A DNA stretch of 64,000 nucleotides from Reticulitermes speratus (lineage: Eukaryota > Arthropoda > Insecta > Blattodea > Rhinotermitidae), in NCBI GenBank assembly GCA_021186555.1, contig JAJKFL010000039.1, forward strand, positions 36,932,733 to 36,996,732. The letters are read 5' to 3'. The position numbers and the translations under genes were made by a program. Each line of letters starts with the position of its first letter. Position 1 is the first letter of the stretch. The notes beneath the pieces were generated by a model. The model did not search any database, was not told where the DNA came from, and was given only the letters and a program-made list of their open reading frames with translations. Below are positions 41,801 through 63,790 of the stretch, one piece after another.

Positions 41801-44800
41801 GAAATGAAGATATGAAAACCAACATGCATAATAATATTGGGAACACGTGCAGGGAGGAGGGACAAACAACACTATTCAGAATAATCTGAATTCCCTTTAC
41901 CACTGGAAATAAATATGGGAACTGCAATATTTTCTGAAGCTAAGTTCCCATTCTTTAAGCCCCTTTTATCCAGCCTGTGAGAAGTTTCTTAAGCACAATG
42001 CAACATTCTTGATTGCTTCACTGTGTGAGAAAAATGTCTGTGGAAATACTTTTCCAACCTAGTAACTGTCTACCTACTGGCCAGTGTCCTTAGGTATCAT
42101 TATTAAGCACAAAACATAACTCACCAAGTGTTTTGTCAAAAATATGTAGAGGTGTTTATATATATAATGCTCTATTTTCTAAAGATATGTAGTATTTTTC
42201 CCTACAGCCATTAGTGTTACACACTGTCCCTTTCATCATGTCCCTGAACACATCAGCTTTAGCACAGAGAAAGCCTCTTGTGACCTGTACTCAGGAGCTG
42301 CCCGATTTCAATTCAGCTGGGACACTGGCTGTCCTATGATTTATTGTGATTCCACTCACTCCACATAAATTGTGGTACAGTGTCTGAATTAGGCCACACC
42401 TGCTTCCTTCCACATCCTTTCCAGTGCATGATTCACCACCACCATTTGACACTACACGTCCTGTACAGTGGGTACCAAACCTCTTTCCAGGGGGTTAAAG
42501 TGTTGGGGCCATGGTGTTAACCCACCTACCCCCATCTAGTACCAAGGTTAAAGAAAGAGTACTTCCCCTCTAGGCCTTCATGGCCTATCACAGGGAGAAC
42601 TTTACCCTTTTTATCAGTAGGAGCTACTGACAATGTCATTAAATAAATCATAAACAGATACATTTTCAGCTTCCTGCTTCAGTAACCAGTAAGATGAATT
42701 ACCACAGCAGTGTGAGGATCCACAATTCTCATGACCACTTGTGCCTGTAAAAGAGCATATGCAAGCTGTGGATTCTGTAGTAACATGGCACGAGCTTCAC
42801 TGGGATTATTCTGAACACACAGCTTCATTTGTTTCATGAGCTCAAACATCTGTTCTGGTGGCAACGAAGCCACAGCTTTGCTGATTGCCTCAGGTGCTTT
42901 GTCAGCTTGCACTGCCTCTCCATATGGATTTTCCACAACTGGTCCCTGTAACAAGCCTGTAAAAATTGTAATGTTATACTTAATCCAAAACACAACTTTT
43001 AATCTTCACCAAAAAATGAGGTATAACCAACAAAATACATATGAGGGTGGATTAAAAATGGGTTTAAAAAGTCCTATTATTAGAGACACTGAACTTGATG
43101 AAATTACAAAAGCTGTTGATATATGTGACAGAGGGCTCTTGTGTTCACAGTCATGTGATTCAAGGCATACGTGCAGAAGAAGCACGGCTGCAGCAGTTCA
43201 ACCTAATGACCCACTTGGAAAACTTGTCTTATTTGAAGTCCGAGGAGTTATATGCTTTTTGTGGGCAGGAGAAAATGTCCCAGTCTTCTTACTGATGGTG
43301 TGATTCTCCTCCATGACAATTCCTGACTGCACACAGCACAGGAGACTAAGAACTTACTGCAGAAGTTTGATTGGGAAATGGACCATCTCCCATACAGCTC
43401 AGATTTGACACCCAGTGATTTTCATCTGTTTCCTGCGTTGAAGGATCACCTGTTGGGACAGTGTTTCACCTGTGATGAAGACATCAAACATGCTACCATC
43501 ATGTGGCTGACACAAGGATATACATCCTATGCATCCAGGATGGACAAACTTATCACACACTTGCAAAATTGATACTATTCATTCCATGCATTATTCGTAC
43601 AATCAGCCACATGATGCTTGTACTCCTTTGCATTTGAGACCCCCTGAGGATGACACCTCAGCGCCAAAATATGTAGGAGTTATTTAAAACTTATGTACAA
43701 TTTGCAATCCTATTGTGTGCATTGGTTGGTGAATGTGGTTGATAATCACATGCTGTGACACGTGTCTCAACCGTCAAGGGGACTATGTTTTAAAATAACA
43801 TACCACTGACACTTTCATTGTGTACTGTCAGTTACTTCTACTACAATCTTGCCTTTGATTTATGGGTACTGTAAACTTATTTTCTGATCCACCTTCATCA
43901 TCAGACACAGCTCTGTTCCTGTGCATCAATTTTGATATTAGCTGGTTGACTTAAAGACCCAACACAGTATAGGTGCTTCACAAATACAGGTACCTGTTTA
44001 GTATAAATACAGCTCTCCCTACGGACTGCATGACTTTGTGATGGGAGAGCCTGAGTGCACCCAAAGACCCAAGGAGCAATACTGGCAGGAGCTTATGCTC
44101 CTTCCTAGCCAGGTTTAAGGATAGGTGCCATACTAAGAACTAATCTAATGGATTACTGTGCTGGGTTTCAGCATGGGGTTAACACCCCATAACATAAAAA
44201 TATATTCCTGCTGAGAAGCCTAATACAAATAGCTTGTTTTGATCTTAAAAAGCAACAAAGACAATGAAAAGGGCATTATGATGTATGGTCAACAATGCAG
44301 AATGTGAGTATGCACTTATATCATCATCAGCACTACAACTCATAAAGAGTCTTGGCCACCTCCAGAAGTTTCCTCCAGTCTTCATGGTTCACAGCTGTTG
44401 CCCACCAACTCCTTATTCCCAGCATCCTTTCCCACATCATCTCTCCACCTGCCGCGCGGTCTTCCTACTTTTCTTGGTCCTTCCAGTTGCATATACATCA
44501 GTCTCCTAAGCATAGAATTTTCCTCCATTCTTGTAACATAACCAGCCCATCGTAATCTTCCAATTCTGATTATCACTGAGAGTCTGGGCTCTTTAAAAAG
44601 ATCCTAGAGTTCTTTATTATATCAACACCTCCACTGATCACGGTATGCACTTATATACCAGCAGGAATCTAACAGTATTTAAAAGATAAAATTTGAAGAT
44701 AGGAGAAAATGCAGCAGAGCAAGAAATGAGATGTAAGGGAAATAGATTATGAAAATGAGATAACCATAGTCATATGTAATGACATACAAGATACCTTTGG

Positions 44801-47480
44801 CATGGGCTTATTGTTCATTAAAACGGACTGTGAAGCTTCTAACAACAGGCTGTATACTGCACAAGAGCTGCTTAATATGTACCTGTAACTAGTGTAAATG
44901 CACCCATAGACAATATGAAGATATTTGCATGTCTAAGAATGGCTGTCAGAAGTATATAAAAATTGACCAGGGCATGATGTTAAAATAACAGGATTTTTCA
45001 GTACCAAATCTGAAAGAAATGTCACAAGGGACCAGAAATAATAACTGAAGATTCATAGATTTGATTCTGGTGAACAAATGAAAGTGATCATTACATTTAT
45101 TAACATTAGTGCAACAAAATGTAATAAAAGTGCATTTTGTTGGACTTATATTAATAATTGTCTAATGCAAGGAAAATAAGGAAAACATAATGACTACATA
45201 CCTGCAACAGAAGAGGTGACATTGATATCACTACATAAGTACAAAGATTATACCCTAATTTAATGTTCCTTGATTTGTTACCTTCAATGCATTTTGTTGA
45301 TGCAATCCTTGCAAAAAAAGCACATAAGACATAAACAATTACTTACTTTGCATTTCCATGCGGGACTTCTCCGTGCAGGCATTGTCTACACGTAGTGTTC
45401 GACCACCAATTTCATATCCATTTAGATTTCTCATTGCGCTTAAGGCTGTCTCCTGATCCTTGTACTCACAGAAGCCGTAGCCTTTTGGCTTCCCAGTTTC
45501 ACGATCATACACTAATCTGAAACAATATGTATCTCAGGAAAAGAAAAGATACTGGAAATTGAAAGAGGAAGCACTAGATCGCACCCTGTGGAGAACTCGC
45601 TTTGGAAGAGGCTACGGACCTGTCGTAAGACAGACTACAGAATGAATGAATGTATCTCACCGTGATCTCAGGCTTCCGCTGCGATGTTGATGAGATCTGC
45701 GTTCATCTCAATACATATCTCTTCTAACAACACACTTATTCATTCTACACCACTACTGTAAATTCTGTAAGGTCCTACCAAGAGCACCTCCCACTAATTT
45801 AATGAAGACATGAATAACAAAGTGCAACTTGTTCTAAAATATGCAGAAATAAAGTTCATTATAGAACATGAGGATACAGAAGAACACCTCTGTGCTGGGT
45901 TCATTCTTTAATAAGATATGTGTTTAAGAAAATTAGTTGAAGACAAAATGACTATCAATACTGTAGAGGGAGCTCTTTATCTAAAGTTGCAAAGAATTTC
46001 TTGAAAATTGTATGAAAGAGGATGATGAAAATATCATTCACCTGTATGATGTTCATATTAATAAATTACATGGGTGTGCTGGGAATTATGCAAAAAGTCA
46101 CAGGAGTGTCAAAAATTATTGCTGAAATTGTGAAATGCAAATTGTCTTAAAAAGTGTACCTTCTTATAAAAAAAGGTAAAGTTCTCCCTAGAACAGGCCA
46201 GAGGTATAGCTCTACTCTTTCTTTAACCCTGGCACTAGATGAGGGTGGGTGGTCAACTCCACGCTCCGGCTGCTTTACTCCTGGTAAAGAAACCCAGTAC
46301 CCATTGTATAGGAGGATGGGTGGGTCCCAGGGCTGATCTAGACGGCTGCCTAAAATCTCGCCCCCACCAGGATTCGATCCCCGGACCGTCCAGCTCGTAG
46401 CGAGTCGCTATACCGATTACGCTATCATGGCCCACATGTACATTCTTATAGTGAACTAAATGTTTGGAATATTGGTTCAGTTATTTACTTTCTGTATGCT
46501 GAGTTCATAATGATACATTTTGTGCTATGAAATGTTAGCTGTTTCCAAACACACTGTGAAATTGTTGGGAAATGTTCTGTAACAGCATTTTATGTCTAGG
46601 TCTTTACTGAATGATATATTGCACTTATTATCTGTGCATCAAATAATAGAAACACTGTCTACAACACAAGGAGCCAGGATAATGTAGTCAGTATACGAAC
46701 TGATCAATTCCCAGCAAGGATAAGAGATTGATCTCTTATCCAAAGCGTCCGGACCAGCTAAAGGGGTCCACCCAGCCTCCTATGCTATGGGTACATGGAG
46801 TAAAGTGGCTGGAGCATGAAGCTGACCACTCACCTTCACCTCCTGGAGGTTAAGAAGGAGGTAGCTATACCTTCACTCCCCCATATGCTTTCATGATGTG
46901 CCATGGGACTTTATCTTCACCTTTCCTTTTACTGTTCATAAGGGCTGTTTTTAATCATTCCACATCTGAGTTCCAAAACTGCTAAGTTGGCTTTTTCATA
47001 CCATGTTACCTCAAATTAAAATGTACAATTTCATAAAGGGATAAAAGTTTCAACAAAGCATCGTGCAATAACTTGTAAAGCGATTTTCACTGTATTAATT
47101 ACTCCCCTATACAGCTAAAAAGTGTTTTTTTTATACCTACTTGAATGACAACACCGGTCCAACTTCACTAAATATATCCTTCAACTTCTCTTCTGTAGCT
47201 TCATAAGGAATATTTCCCACTGAAATAACAGAAATGGTAGAAGAAATAAATTATAGATACAATTGGAATTTGTTACTAAAAGGCCTAGTCTATGCTGCGG
47301 TTAATAAATATGACAAGAGGGGTTAATAAATATGACAAGAGGTTATGTAAAAGATAGTCTGCCAGCAATACATATAATATGTATCACGCATTATACATAC
47401 ACATTCGGGCAGATTATTTTCCATATGTGCTTACCAAAAACAGATCGTAATGACTTGTCCATTAAACTCTGATCCGTCAT
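38762..47480 (-). CDS. CSTF2: Cleavage stimulation factor subunit 2 (CstF-64)
   Basis: Eight exons on the - strand: 47480-47435, 47219-47141, 45516-45347, 42956-42703, 41798-41443, 40641-40562, 39839-39682 and 38881-38762 (TAA), joined in frame by GT-AG sites, give 420 residues. This is a complete gene. CstF-64 binds the GU-rich element downstream of poly(A) sites and helps direct 3'-end cleavage of pre-mRNA in the nucleus. The protein has an N-terminal RRM (about 14-95, RNP2 at SVFVGNI and RNP1 at KGYGFCEY), a hinge that in the family binds CstF-77 and symplekin ([17 protein letters not shown]), a Pro/Gly/Arg-rich middle, and the C-terminal three-helix domain with [17 protein letters not shown]. 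The vertebrate MEARA/G pentapeptide array is absent, as in insect relatives. The start is the ATG at 47480-47478. It is tail to tail with the Tudor gene. Confidence 0.97.
39682..41798 (-). CDS. CSTF2: CSTF2 exons 5-7: Pro/Gly/Arg-rich middle region
   Basis: Exons 41798-41443, 40641-40562 and 39839-39682. Exon 5 starts [19 protein letters not shown] and turns to Pro/Ala-rich text; it ends RENFLPD. Exon 6 is charged ([19 protein letters not shown]). Exon 7 is Pro/Gly-rich with a Gly-Ser run and ends GASDQEK. The region is low-complexity and probably disordered. A possible 27-nt microexon lies between exons 5 and 6. Confidence 0.93.
42475..42615 (+). repeat. SINE family A, 3' part
   Basis: It begins in CCAGGGGGTTAAAGTGTTGG and includes CCCCCATCTAGTACCAAGGT and GGCCTTCATGGCCTATCACA, the distal body of the family. 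The tRNA-like head is missing. Confidence 0.6.
42703..42956 (-). CDS. CSTF2: CSTF2 exon 4: hinge domain
   Basis: It encodes [10 protein letters not shown], then [19 protein letters not shown], then [20 protein letters not shown], nearly invariant in animals. The hinge docks CstF-77 or symplekin. The exon joins exon 3 through A|GC and ends on a complete codon. Confidence 0.97.
43058..43575 (+). pseudogene. mariner-like transposase fragment
   Basis: From about 43280 two frames give HDNSRLHTA-like text and then [20 protein letters not shown], the second and third catalytic blocks of mariner/IS630 transposases. They continue to LITHLQN and a TGA. A frameshift separates the blocks and the N-terminal half is absent or unrecognisable. 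Confidence 0.75.
43641..43680 (+). other. Hammerhead-like motif, eroded
   Basis: CTGAGGA (43644-43650), T, a 14-nt weak hairpin, then AAAATATG-TA-GGAG. The GAAA block has changed to CAAAA. Confidence 0.3.
44340..44595 (-). repeat. LINE C-terminal fragment (second RTE-like family)
   Basis: On the - strand a 64-residue frame includes [19 protein letters not shown] and [20 protein letters not shown], the C-terminal zone common to insect endonuclease-reverse transcriptases. It is 5'-truncated. Confidence 0.75.
45347..47480 (-). CDS. CSTF2: CSTF2 exons 1-3: RRM domain
   Basis: Exon 1 (46 nt) encodes [15 protein letters not shown]. Exon 2 continues [20 protein letters not shown], and exon 3 carries [20 protein letters not shown] through [11 protein letters not shown]. 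Both RNP motifs and the conserved aromatic residues are intact, so RNA binding should be retained. Confidence 0.97.
45545..45665 (+). repeat. LINE 3' end with GAATG tail
   Basis: A short frame reads [20 protein letters not shown] and ends at TAG/TGA before a GAATGAATG tail. This looks like the last codons of another LINE ORF2. It is followed by an end of the inverted-repeat family (CAGGCTTCCGCTGCGATG). Confidence 0.5.
46171..46435 (-). repeat. tRNA-derived SINE, family A (good copy)
   Basis: On the - strand it starts GGGCCATGATAGCGTAATCG, has TATAGCGACTCGCTACGAGC and the B-box GGGATCGAATCC, and ends CCTGTTCTAGGGAGAACTTT. It is almost full length. Confidence 0.85.
46667..46940 (+). repeat. 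SINE family A, diverged
   Basis: It retains GGAGCCAGGATAATGTAGTC at the head, CCACCCAGCCTCCTATGC and GCTGACCACTCACC in the body, and a pyrimidine-rich end. Confidence 0.65.
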
Positions 47481-47770
47481 TTTATTACAGCTTGTTTACT
47501 CACAATACCACTATCCTCACACTCTTCAGTTTTCCTTTTCAAGTAACCAGTATCCGCAAATGCGTGATGTGTTCCGTAGCGTTATTCCGAAATCGCGCAC
47601 AAGTTGCCTGATAGCATGGATTAGAGCACAGATCAGGTAATAATCTGTGCTGCGTGCGTGCTTCGTACTGCTGCTACATCTAGAGGGTAGTGTGCCAACC
47701 TGCTTGAACAAAGAAGGGTACAAATACTGGGTTAGAAGACGGAAGTTTGACAGGAGTTGAGCTGAAGGTA
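47481..47770. promoter_or_regulatory. CSTF2 promoter, possibly bidirectional with phtf
   Basis: The segment upstream of the CSTF2 ATG has more CpG than its surroundings (CCGCAAATGCG, CGAAATCGCGC, GTGCGTGCGTGCTTCG) and no TATA box. On the + strand it ends at GAGCTGAAG|GTAAAT (donor at 47768), a candidate 3' edge of a non-coding first phtf exon. The bidirectional role is inferred from gene orientation only. Confidence 0.4.
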
Positions 47771-47999
47771 AATAAAGTGATGACATTAAACATATTTTAA
47801 AGGTGTGCCTTTTGTGTGTCGTTGATTCTGTTATGAGAACGTACATCGGAAATACGCATGGCTATGTATGTGTTTCTTTTGTTGCGTTTGTTTTCCTCGG
47901 AGAAAATGTGGACAATAAGACTGGAAATCGGTAGGGAATATCTGAAAGGTAAAGGTGAAAAAGATAAAGTTGTCCCTGCACACGTCATTAAGGCATATA

Positions 48000-48290
48000 C
48001 GGGAATGGAGGTACAGCTCCACTCAGTCCTAATGTTGGCAGGAAATGGAGGTGAGTGTATTTTTTGTATTTTAGGTCAGCCTCACGCCTCGGCCGCATTA
48101 CCCCCACGGAAAGGCCTTCGGTACGTAATGAATATGAGGCTGAGTGGGCCCCAGAGTAAGTTTTGATGCTTTGCAGAAGTGAGAAATCTCGTACAGCTGG
48201 AAATCTCTTGCGCTTGCTGTTCAAACCCGGAATCCTCTTGCCTATCTACTAGTCACTATACCCACTACACAATTCTGCCCCCCCCCCCCC
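48000..48290 (-). repeat. tRNA-like SINE-related repeat, diverged
   Basis: On the - strand the head is CAGAATTGTGTAGTGGGTAT and the B-box region GGTTTGAACAGC. The body has ACTCAGCCTCA and GCGTGAGGCTG. It resembles a subfamily of family A. A (C)10 tract borders it at about 48279. Confidence 0.5.
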
Positions 48291-49462
48291 TTCCCTGTGT
48301 GAGAGGTAACACTAGAAACGAAATATTAGAGACTTGTATAACTGAGTTTAAGAAGGGTCTCAAAACTAGAACTATTTGAGATTTCAGGTTGCCACTGCAG
48401 TGTAGTTGAGGTCTTTCCACATTGTTCTCAGTAATGGAAAAATTGATTCTGTCACCTGAAATACATGCAGCTGAGCCACTACTAGAGTTTATTTCATTCC
48501 ATAGATCCTTCATAGGACTAAGAGAGTGTGTAGACCATTCATGATATAAATACAGTACCTGTTGAAACACAAAGATTAATGTATAACAACACTGTTTACA
48601 TGGTTATAGTCCTCATCTCTAATACAAGTATAAGAGCATTGTAAGTATCTGTTACAATGTTACCACAAAAGGCCATATTTCATGAAACGATTACCATTTT
48701 CTCTTACACATCTTTAAAGCAATTTAGAATTTTAATTTGAAATGCATTTTTTATTGAATCGAAGGTACTCCTTAAATACTGACTTAAATACTTATATGTC
48801 ATGATGTGAACCATTACTTGTTGGTTGAAGGTTAATGAATAACTTGATTGCTGTATAATGAACTCCTTATACTTAAGGTGGTTAGTGCTTAGCACAAGTA
48901 CATCATATCTGGGCCTTGTGCTTATGTAATGCATATCTGAAAATGTTTGGAATTTTTCTGTGTTATTCAAAACAAGTGGAATGCCAAATATTACTATTGA
49001 GAAGCCAAACAATCACCAGATATTGATCAAATTCTGGCAGAACTGAACCAAGCAGGAGGTAAAACATTATCTTCTGAGAACCACAGACTTATTTATGTAG
49101 CTGTTTGTAAGGAGAGTAATAAATCTGATTGTACTAGTTATTGAGAAATGTCACAATTATGGCCTGCATTCAGAATTTTATCCAACATTATTCTTTGAGG
49201 ATTAACTCCATATGTGAACAAAACTACTGGCAGTCAGCAGTGTGGATTTTGATTAAATACATCAACTTCTGAACAGATTTTGTGCACCAGATGCTGCAGA
49301 CAAAATGGGCATGCAATGTAGCATTTTACAGGCTTCAAGAAAGCCTGTGATTCTATTTGGAGATAAGTTTTGTGTAACATTTGTCACTGAGTTTGATATA
49401 CCCATGAAAATAGTTCTGTTAATTAAAATGTGTTTACATGATACCTATGTACTGTAAAGCAA

Positions 49463-49640
49463 AGGTAAAGCAATCCCATTACAGGCCTGGACAGGCCCTT
49501 AGGGTTCCAGGAGGTTGAGGCTCTCAGATTTCTAGATAATCAGCACATGAAGGTGGTAAGGTTGTCAGCCCTATGCACCAGCTGCCTTTACCCCCAGGAA
49601 ATATTCCTGGTACTCATTTCTGTTAGAGGCTGAGTCGACC
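49463..49640 (-). repeat. SINE-related fragment
   Basis: The + strand begins GGTAAAGCAATCCCATTACA and contains CTGCCTTTACCCCCAGGAA, like the distal body of the SINE at 48.0 kb. The head is missing. Confidence 0.45.
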
Positions 49641-49671
49641 TATGTACTGTATGTACCTGAATTTAAGACGT

Positions 49672-49709
<38 letters not shown>

Positions 49710-49795
49710 CACCTGAAAAATGGGGAGTTTTCTTATAATCATGCACAAAGTTAGCATGTTATGTATGGGTATATTGTGGGGGGGGGGGGGGATGT
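49672..49795. repeat. Poly(T) tract and poly(G) tract
   Basis: About 35 consecutive T at 49673-49707 and about 14 G near 49778-49791 flank a short segment (CTTATAATCATGCACAAAG) similar to 11950-11980. The long T run may be the poly(A) tail of an inverted retroposon. The surrounding 49.8-51.1 kb shows no gene. Confidence 0.7.
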
Positions 49796-51177
49796 CATGA
49801 TATGCAGAGTTATGTGGGTTATGACACCAATCCAGAATATCTGAAATTGACTGATCCTTTCATACTGAATCTTGTGCAATATTACATCAAGTCTACAGCA
49901 GTTACCAGTGACTTGCATGTTTACTTTTTTGGCGACGTGTTAATTCATTGATTGGTACCAACTGAAACCAGCTTGATGTACTGTTAGTAATGCAAAAAGC
50001 AGGCAAGGTCATATTTGCTGTTTGTTGCATTGGTTTACTTTGCTTATTTCCACTCCATAATGTCATGTGGGCTAATCGTTTGGGGAAAACCAAGCGGCTA
50101 TAAGAAAATATTTAACATCTAAAAGAAAGTCATTAGAATAATGGAAGGTGTTAAAAAAAGGGTCTGTTGTAGAACATTGTTTGAGCAGTTTTAATATACT
50201 TACTCTTGCAAGTTAATTTGTTCTCTGCTTACTGTCACTTGTTGTGGCAAACTTGAAAAAATTCAAAGGAATTCAGATGTCACACTTTAATCACAAGGAA
50301 CAAATGTGACCTTCATATGCCAAATTCTTGCCGCACAAGATGTCAAGAAGAGCATCCCACACTGGTCGCAAGTCATTCAGTAGTCTTCCATCTACAGTTA
50401 AAAAGTTTAAATCTTGACATAAAAGTATTCAAGCCTGCATGAAAAGCATTTCTGCTATCTCATGCCTTCCACTTTGCTGATGAATTTACCTCAGTTGAAA
50501 ATTCAGAAGTTCATAAGCTTTATGAGGTCATATGCAAGATAGTTCTGGGACCAACATGTACGTTGACTTATGTAATATTGTATGTCTTCTGTTGATGGTG
50601 TTTATGATTAGTTTTGAGAGTTACATATTTAAATGCATGTTAGACATTGGTACTGGCATTTTGTATATGAAATAATTTTTATGGTTGTATTGTATTATGT
50701 TATGCTGTGCCTGTAAATAGACTGTTCACCTATACTGTATGTTTATATTAATGATGATTTAAAATAGTTACTTGAGTTTATATGTGGGTTAGCACAAAGA
50801 AGGGTCTGTAGAATGAGAATCAATTCAGTGGTACTTTTTAGGTTTTCATATTAGTGTGGATGAGCTTTTCTGTTGTTTGTTCTTCATTTGTGAGAGGTGA
50901 ATCTCTAGCCAGTAGAGTGTTAGATAACTTTGATTATATTTTTGCTGTTGCTTGCGTGTATCCTACAGGGCAGTATTTCTCAACTGGGGTCCACAAGTTG
51001 TGCAAAGGGGTCCATAAATTGAGATAATTTTGGGGAAGGGGTGTTCAGTATTAGAGAGGCTGACAGTCACTGGTGTAGAGACGCCAGTCTTCCTGAACAT
51101 ATCTGTGGTGTTACAGGAAAAGAAAAAGGTTTCTCATTGAACACCACTTTTGGGAGTAGTAGGAAATACAAGAGGTA

Positions 51178-51460
51178 AGGTAAAGTTCACCCTAGAACAG
51201 GCCATGAAGGCCCAGAGGGGGAGTAGAAGTATAGCTCTACTCTTTCTTTAACCTCAGTGCTAGATGGGTGTGGGTGGTCAATGCCGCGCCTTGGCTGCTT
51301 TACCCCCGGGAATGACCCAGTACCAATTGTACAGGAGGCTGGGTAGGCCCCAGGGCTGGTCTGGATGGGGTGCTGAAAATCTCGCCCCTACCAAGATTTG
51401 ATCCCCAGACCGTCCAGCTCGTAGCGAGTCTCTATACCGACTACACTATCCCGGCCCACT
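51178..51460 (-). repeat. tRNA-derived SINE, family A (full length)
   Basis: On the - strand it begins GGGCCGGGATAGTGTAGTCG, has AGAGACTCGCTACGAGCTGG and GGGATCAAATCTTGG as B box, and ends GGGTGAACTTTACC. With 46.2 and 55.4 kb it defines the family. Confidence 0.88.
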
Positions 51461-51654
51461 ACAAGATGTATTAGAATATAAAATTAATAGGAAGGTGCAT
51501 GTATAAAAAATTTGCATATATTTAGATATTATATTCCTGTTAATTTTATATTTTAATATCTGTTATGCTTTTATTAATATTTTATGACAATTTTTGTAAA
51601 AGGATGAAATCTTATGCCTTGTTTCAGTCAGAGTTTTTATTGATAGTTCTTGAA

Positions 51655-51705
51655 GAGATAAGGCCTGATGATGGCTTGGAATAAGCCGAAACTTGTCGCC
51701 TGATT
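51655..51705 (+). ncRNA. Candidate hammerhead motif with a TC cleavage dinucleotide
   Basis: GGC (51662-51664), CTGATGA (51665-51671), T, GGCTT-GGAAT-AAGCC (51673-51687), GAAA (51688-51691), CTTG, TC (51696-51697), GCC (51698-51700). GGC/GCC supply helix I and GGCTT/AAGCC a perfect five-pair helix II. The triplet before cleavage would be GTC, the classical one. Helix III is minimal. No facing arm was found. Confidence 0.45.
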
Positions 51706-51764
51706 GTATTGTGGTGTTGTGTGTGACTGTACTCTCATAAAATACATATTAGTATACATGAAGA

Positions 51765-52365
51765 AGTTAAAAGCATATTAAATTTGGGGAATACCTGTTG
51801 TCATTTGGTCCAGAATCTTTTTTCTTCCTGCCTGCTATCTAAGAACGTAGAGATTAAAGTGTTCATATATGAAAGTATAATTTTACCTGTTTTTTATATG
51901 GGTTTCAAAAACTTGGTACCACAATTTAAGGGAAGAACATAGGCTGAGGGTGTTTGAGAATAGGGTGCTGAGGAAGTTGTGTGGATATGAGAGTAAGGAA
52001 GTAATAAGGGGCTGAAGAAAAGTTCTTTTTGATTTGTACTCCTCCCAAAAAATTAGTAGGGTGATAAAATCAAGGAGGATCAGGTGGGTGTGATATATGG
52101 TGCACATGGGAGAGGGGAGAGGTGCATGCAGGGTTTTGGTGGGGAGACCTAAAGGAAAAAAGGCCGCTTGGAAGATCTGGGCATAGGTGGGAGGATGGTA
52201 TTAAAATGGGTGTTAAGGAAATAGGGTCAGAGAACATGAACTGGAATCATCTGGCTCAGGATAGGGACAGGTGACGGTCTCTTGTAAAGTTGGTAATGAA
52301 CATTCAGGTTTCATGAAATGTAGAAAATTTCTTGTCTGGCATCTGACTTCTCCATGGATCTAGTT
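51765..52365 (+). repeat. RTE-like LINE 3' end
   Basis: It is colinear with 3090-3745: GGGGAATACCTGTTGTCATT, AGGCTGAGGGTGTTTGAGAA, GGTTTTGGTGGGGAGACCT and the tail CTCCATGGATCTAGTT. The frames are broken by several indels. Confidence 0.75.
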
Positions 52366-53064
52366 TCATGTGTTTAATTCAAGTACATACTTACTGTGCT
52401 TGCATAAGGCAGTGATATTGTTACCAAAACAGTACAAGAAAACACAGACATTTATAATGAAGGTTCTCACATCAGTGAAACAGTGTAGGGCCACCTCTCA
52501 ACCTTGATGTTAAACTGTCCCGTAATATTTTTATTGCACCACAAATTTAAAAAAGTAGATGCCCCCATATAATTCCTTAGTGCCGTGATAACTGTTGCCA
52601 TTGTTTTTAGATATTTCGGTAGATAAACTATATTAATATTTTAAATTGGTAGTATATATATATAAATGTTGAAACTTAGTATTTCGTGTAATGTGGACTC
52701 TGCTGCCAGAAAATGAGCTTGATTTTGATGCAGTATTACGTAGTCTGAGTGAATTATTATTTCTTATTTCATTATTGAAATGTATTATTCATAATAAAGT
52801 ACTAGTATTTGTCCTTCACTTGTTCAGTTCAAGTCATAGATGTTAGGCATAACACTTGACAACAGATCTGAGGCATCTGTGCCAGTGATGGTCAAGGCTT
52901 TTATCAGTACCATTATATTCTTGGCGCAGTTTCAAGGTTGTGCTAAATATACTTGTAACTTCTTTGCACCTGAAACAGTGAATTTATATACTGCCTTCTC
53001 TTTCATTTGTAATGAATAGTCTGTTGATGGTGGAAGCAGTTAATCTGTATGTGTTCGTTTGCAG

Positions 53065-63357
<10,293 letters not shown>

Positions 63358-63539
63358 GTAAGTGTCCTGCAGTAGATGTGCATGGCACTGAACTTCATGA
63401 TTGACTCATGCTTCATGTTTGGGAGCTGTGGGGTTTGGCACTTTGCCTGGAGACAAGCTTACCTTGTTACTCCAGCAGTGTGCCAGAACAGCACCTTAGA
63501 ATAGCCCATGACTCCTTCCTTCTTTGTCCTTCACAACTC

Positions 63540-63790
63540 ACCCTTAGTCACTAAATCCATGGAGCAGGATCATTCTTGAGAAGTTGATAGTTGGTCACGT
63601 AGTCAAATTCCCAAAGGTTCATTACCATATTCACAAGAGACCACCAGTTTGTCCCTATGCAGAGCCAGATGAATGCAATCCATGCACTCTCATTACTGTT
63701 TCTTTCTGATTTGTGTTAATATTATCCTTTGTTCTCTAGATAGGACTTGCAAGTGGTCTCTTCCTATCAGGTTTCCCTGCTAAACCCTGT
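63540..63790 (-). repeat. LINE 3' end, reverse orientation
   Basis: The complement carries the RTE-like tail: AAATCCATGGAGCAGG and CCAAAGGTTCATTACC on the + strand, then TTCACAAGAGACCACC and CCTATCAGGTTTCCCTGC. It corresponds to 3740 back to about 3480. Confidence 0.7.

Noticed and set aside
47858-48166. 102-residue open frame on the + strand next to the CSTF2 promoter
   Set aside because: It overlaps a SINE-like repeat in its second half, has no family resemblance and no support from splice context.
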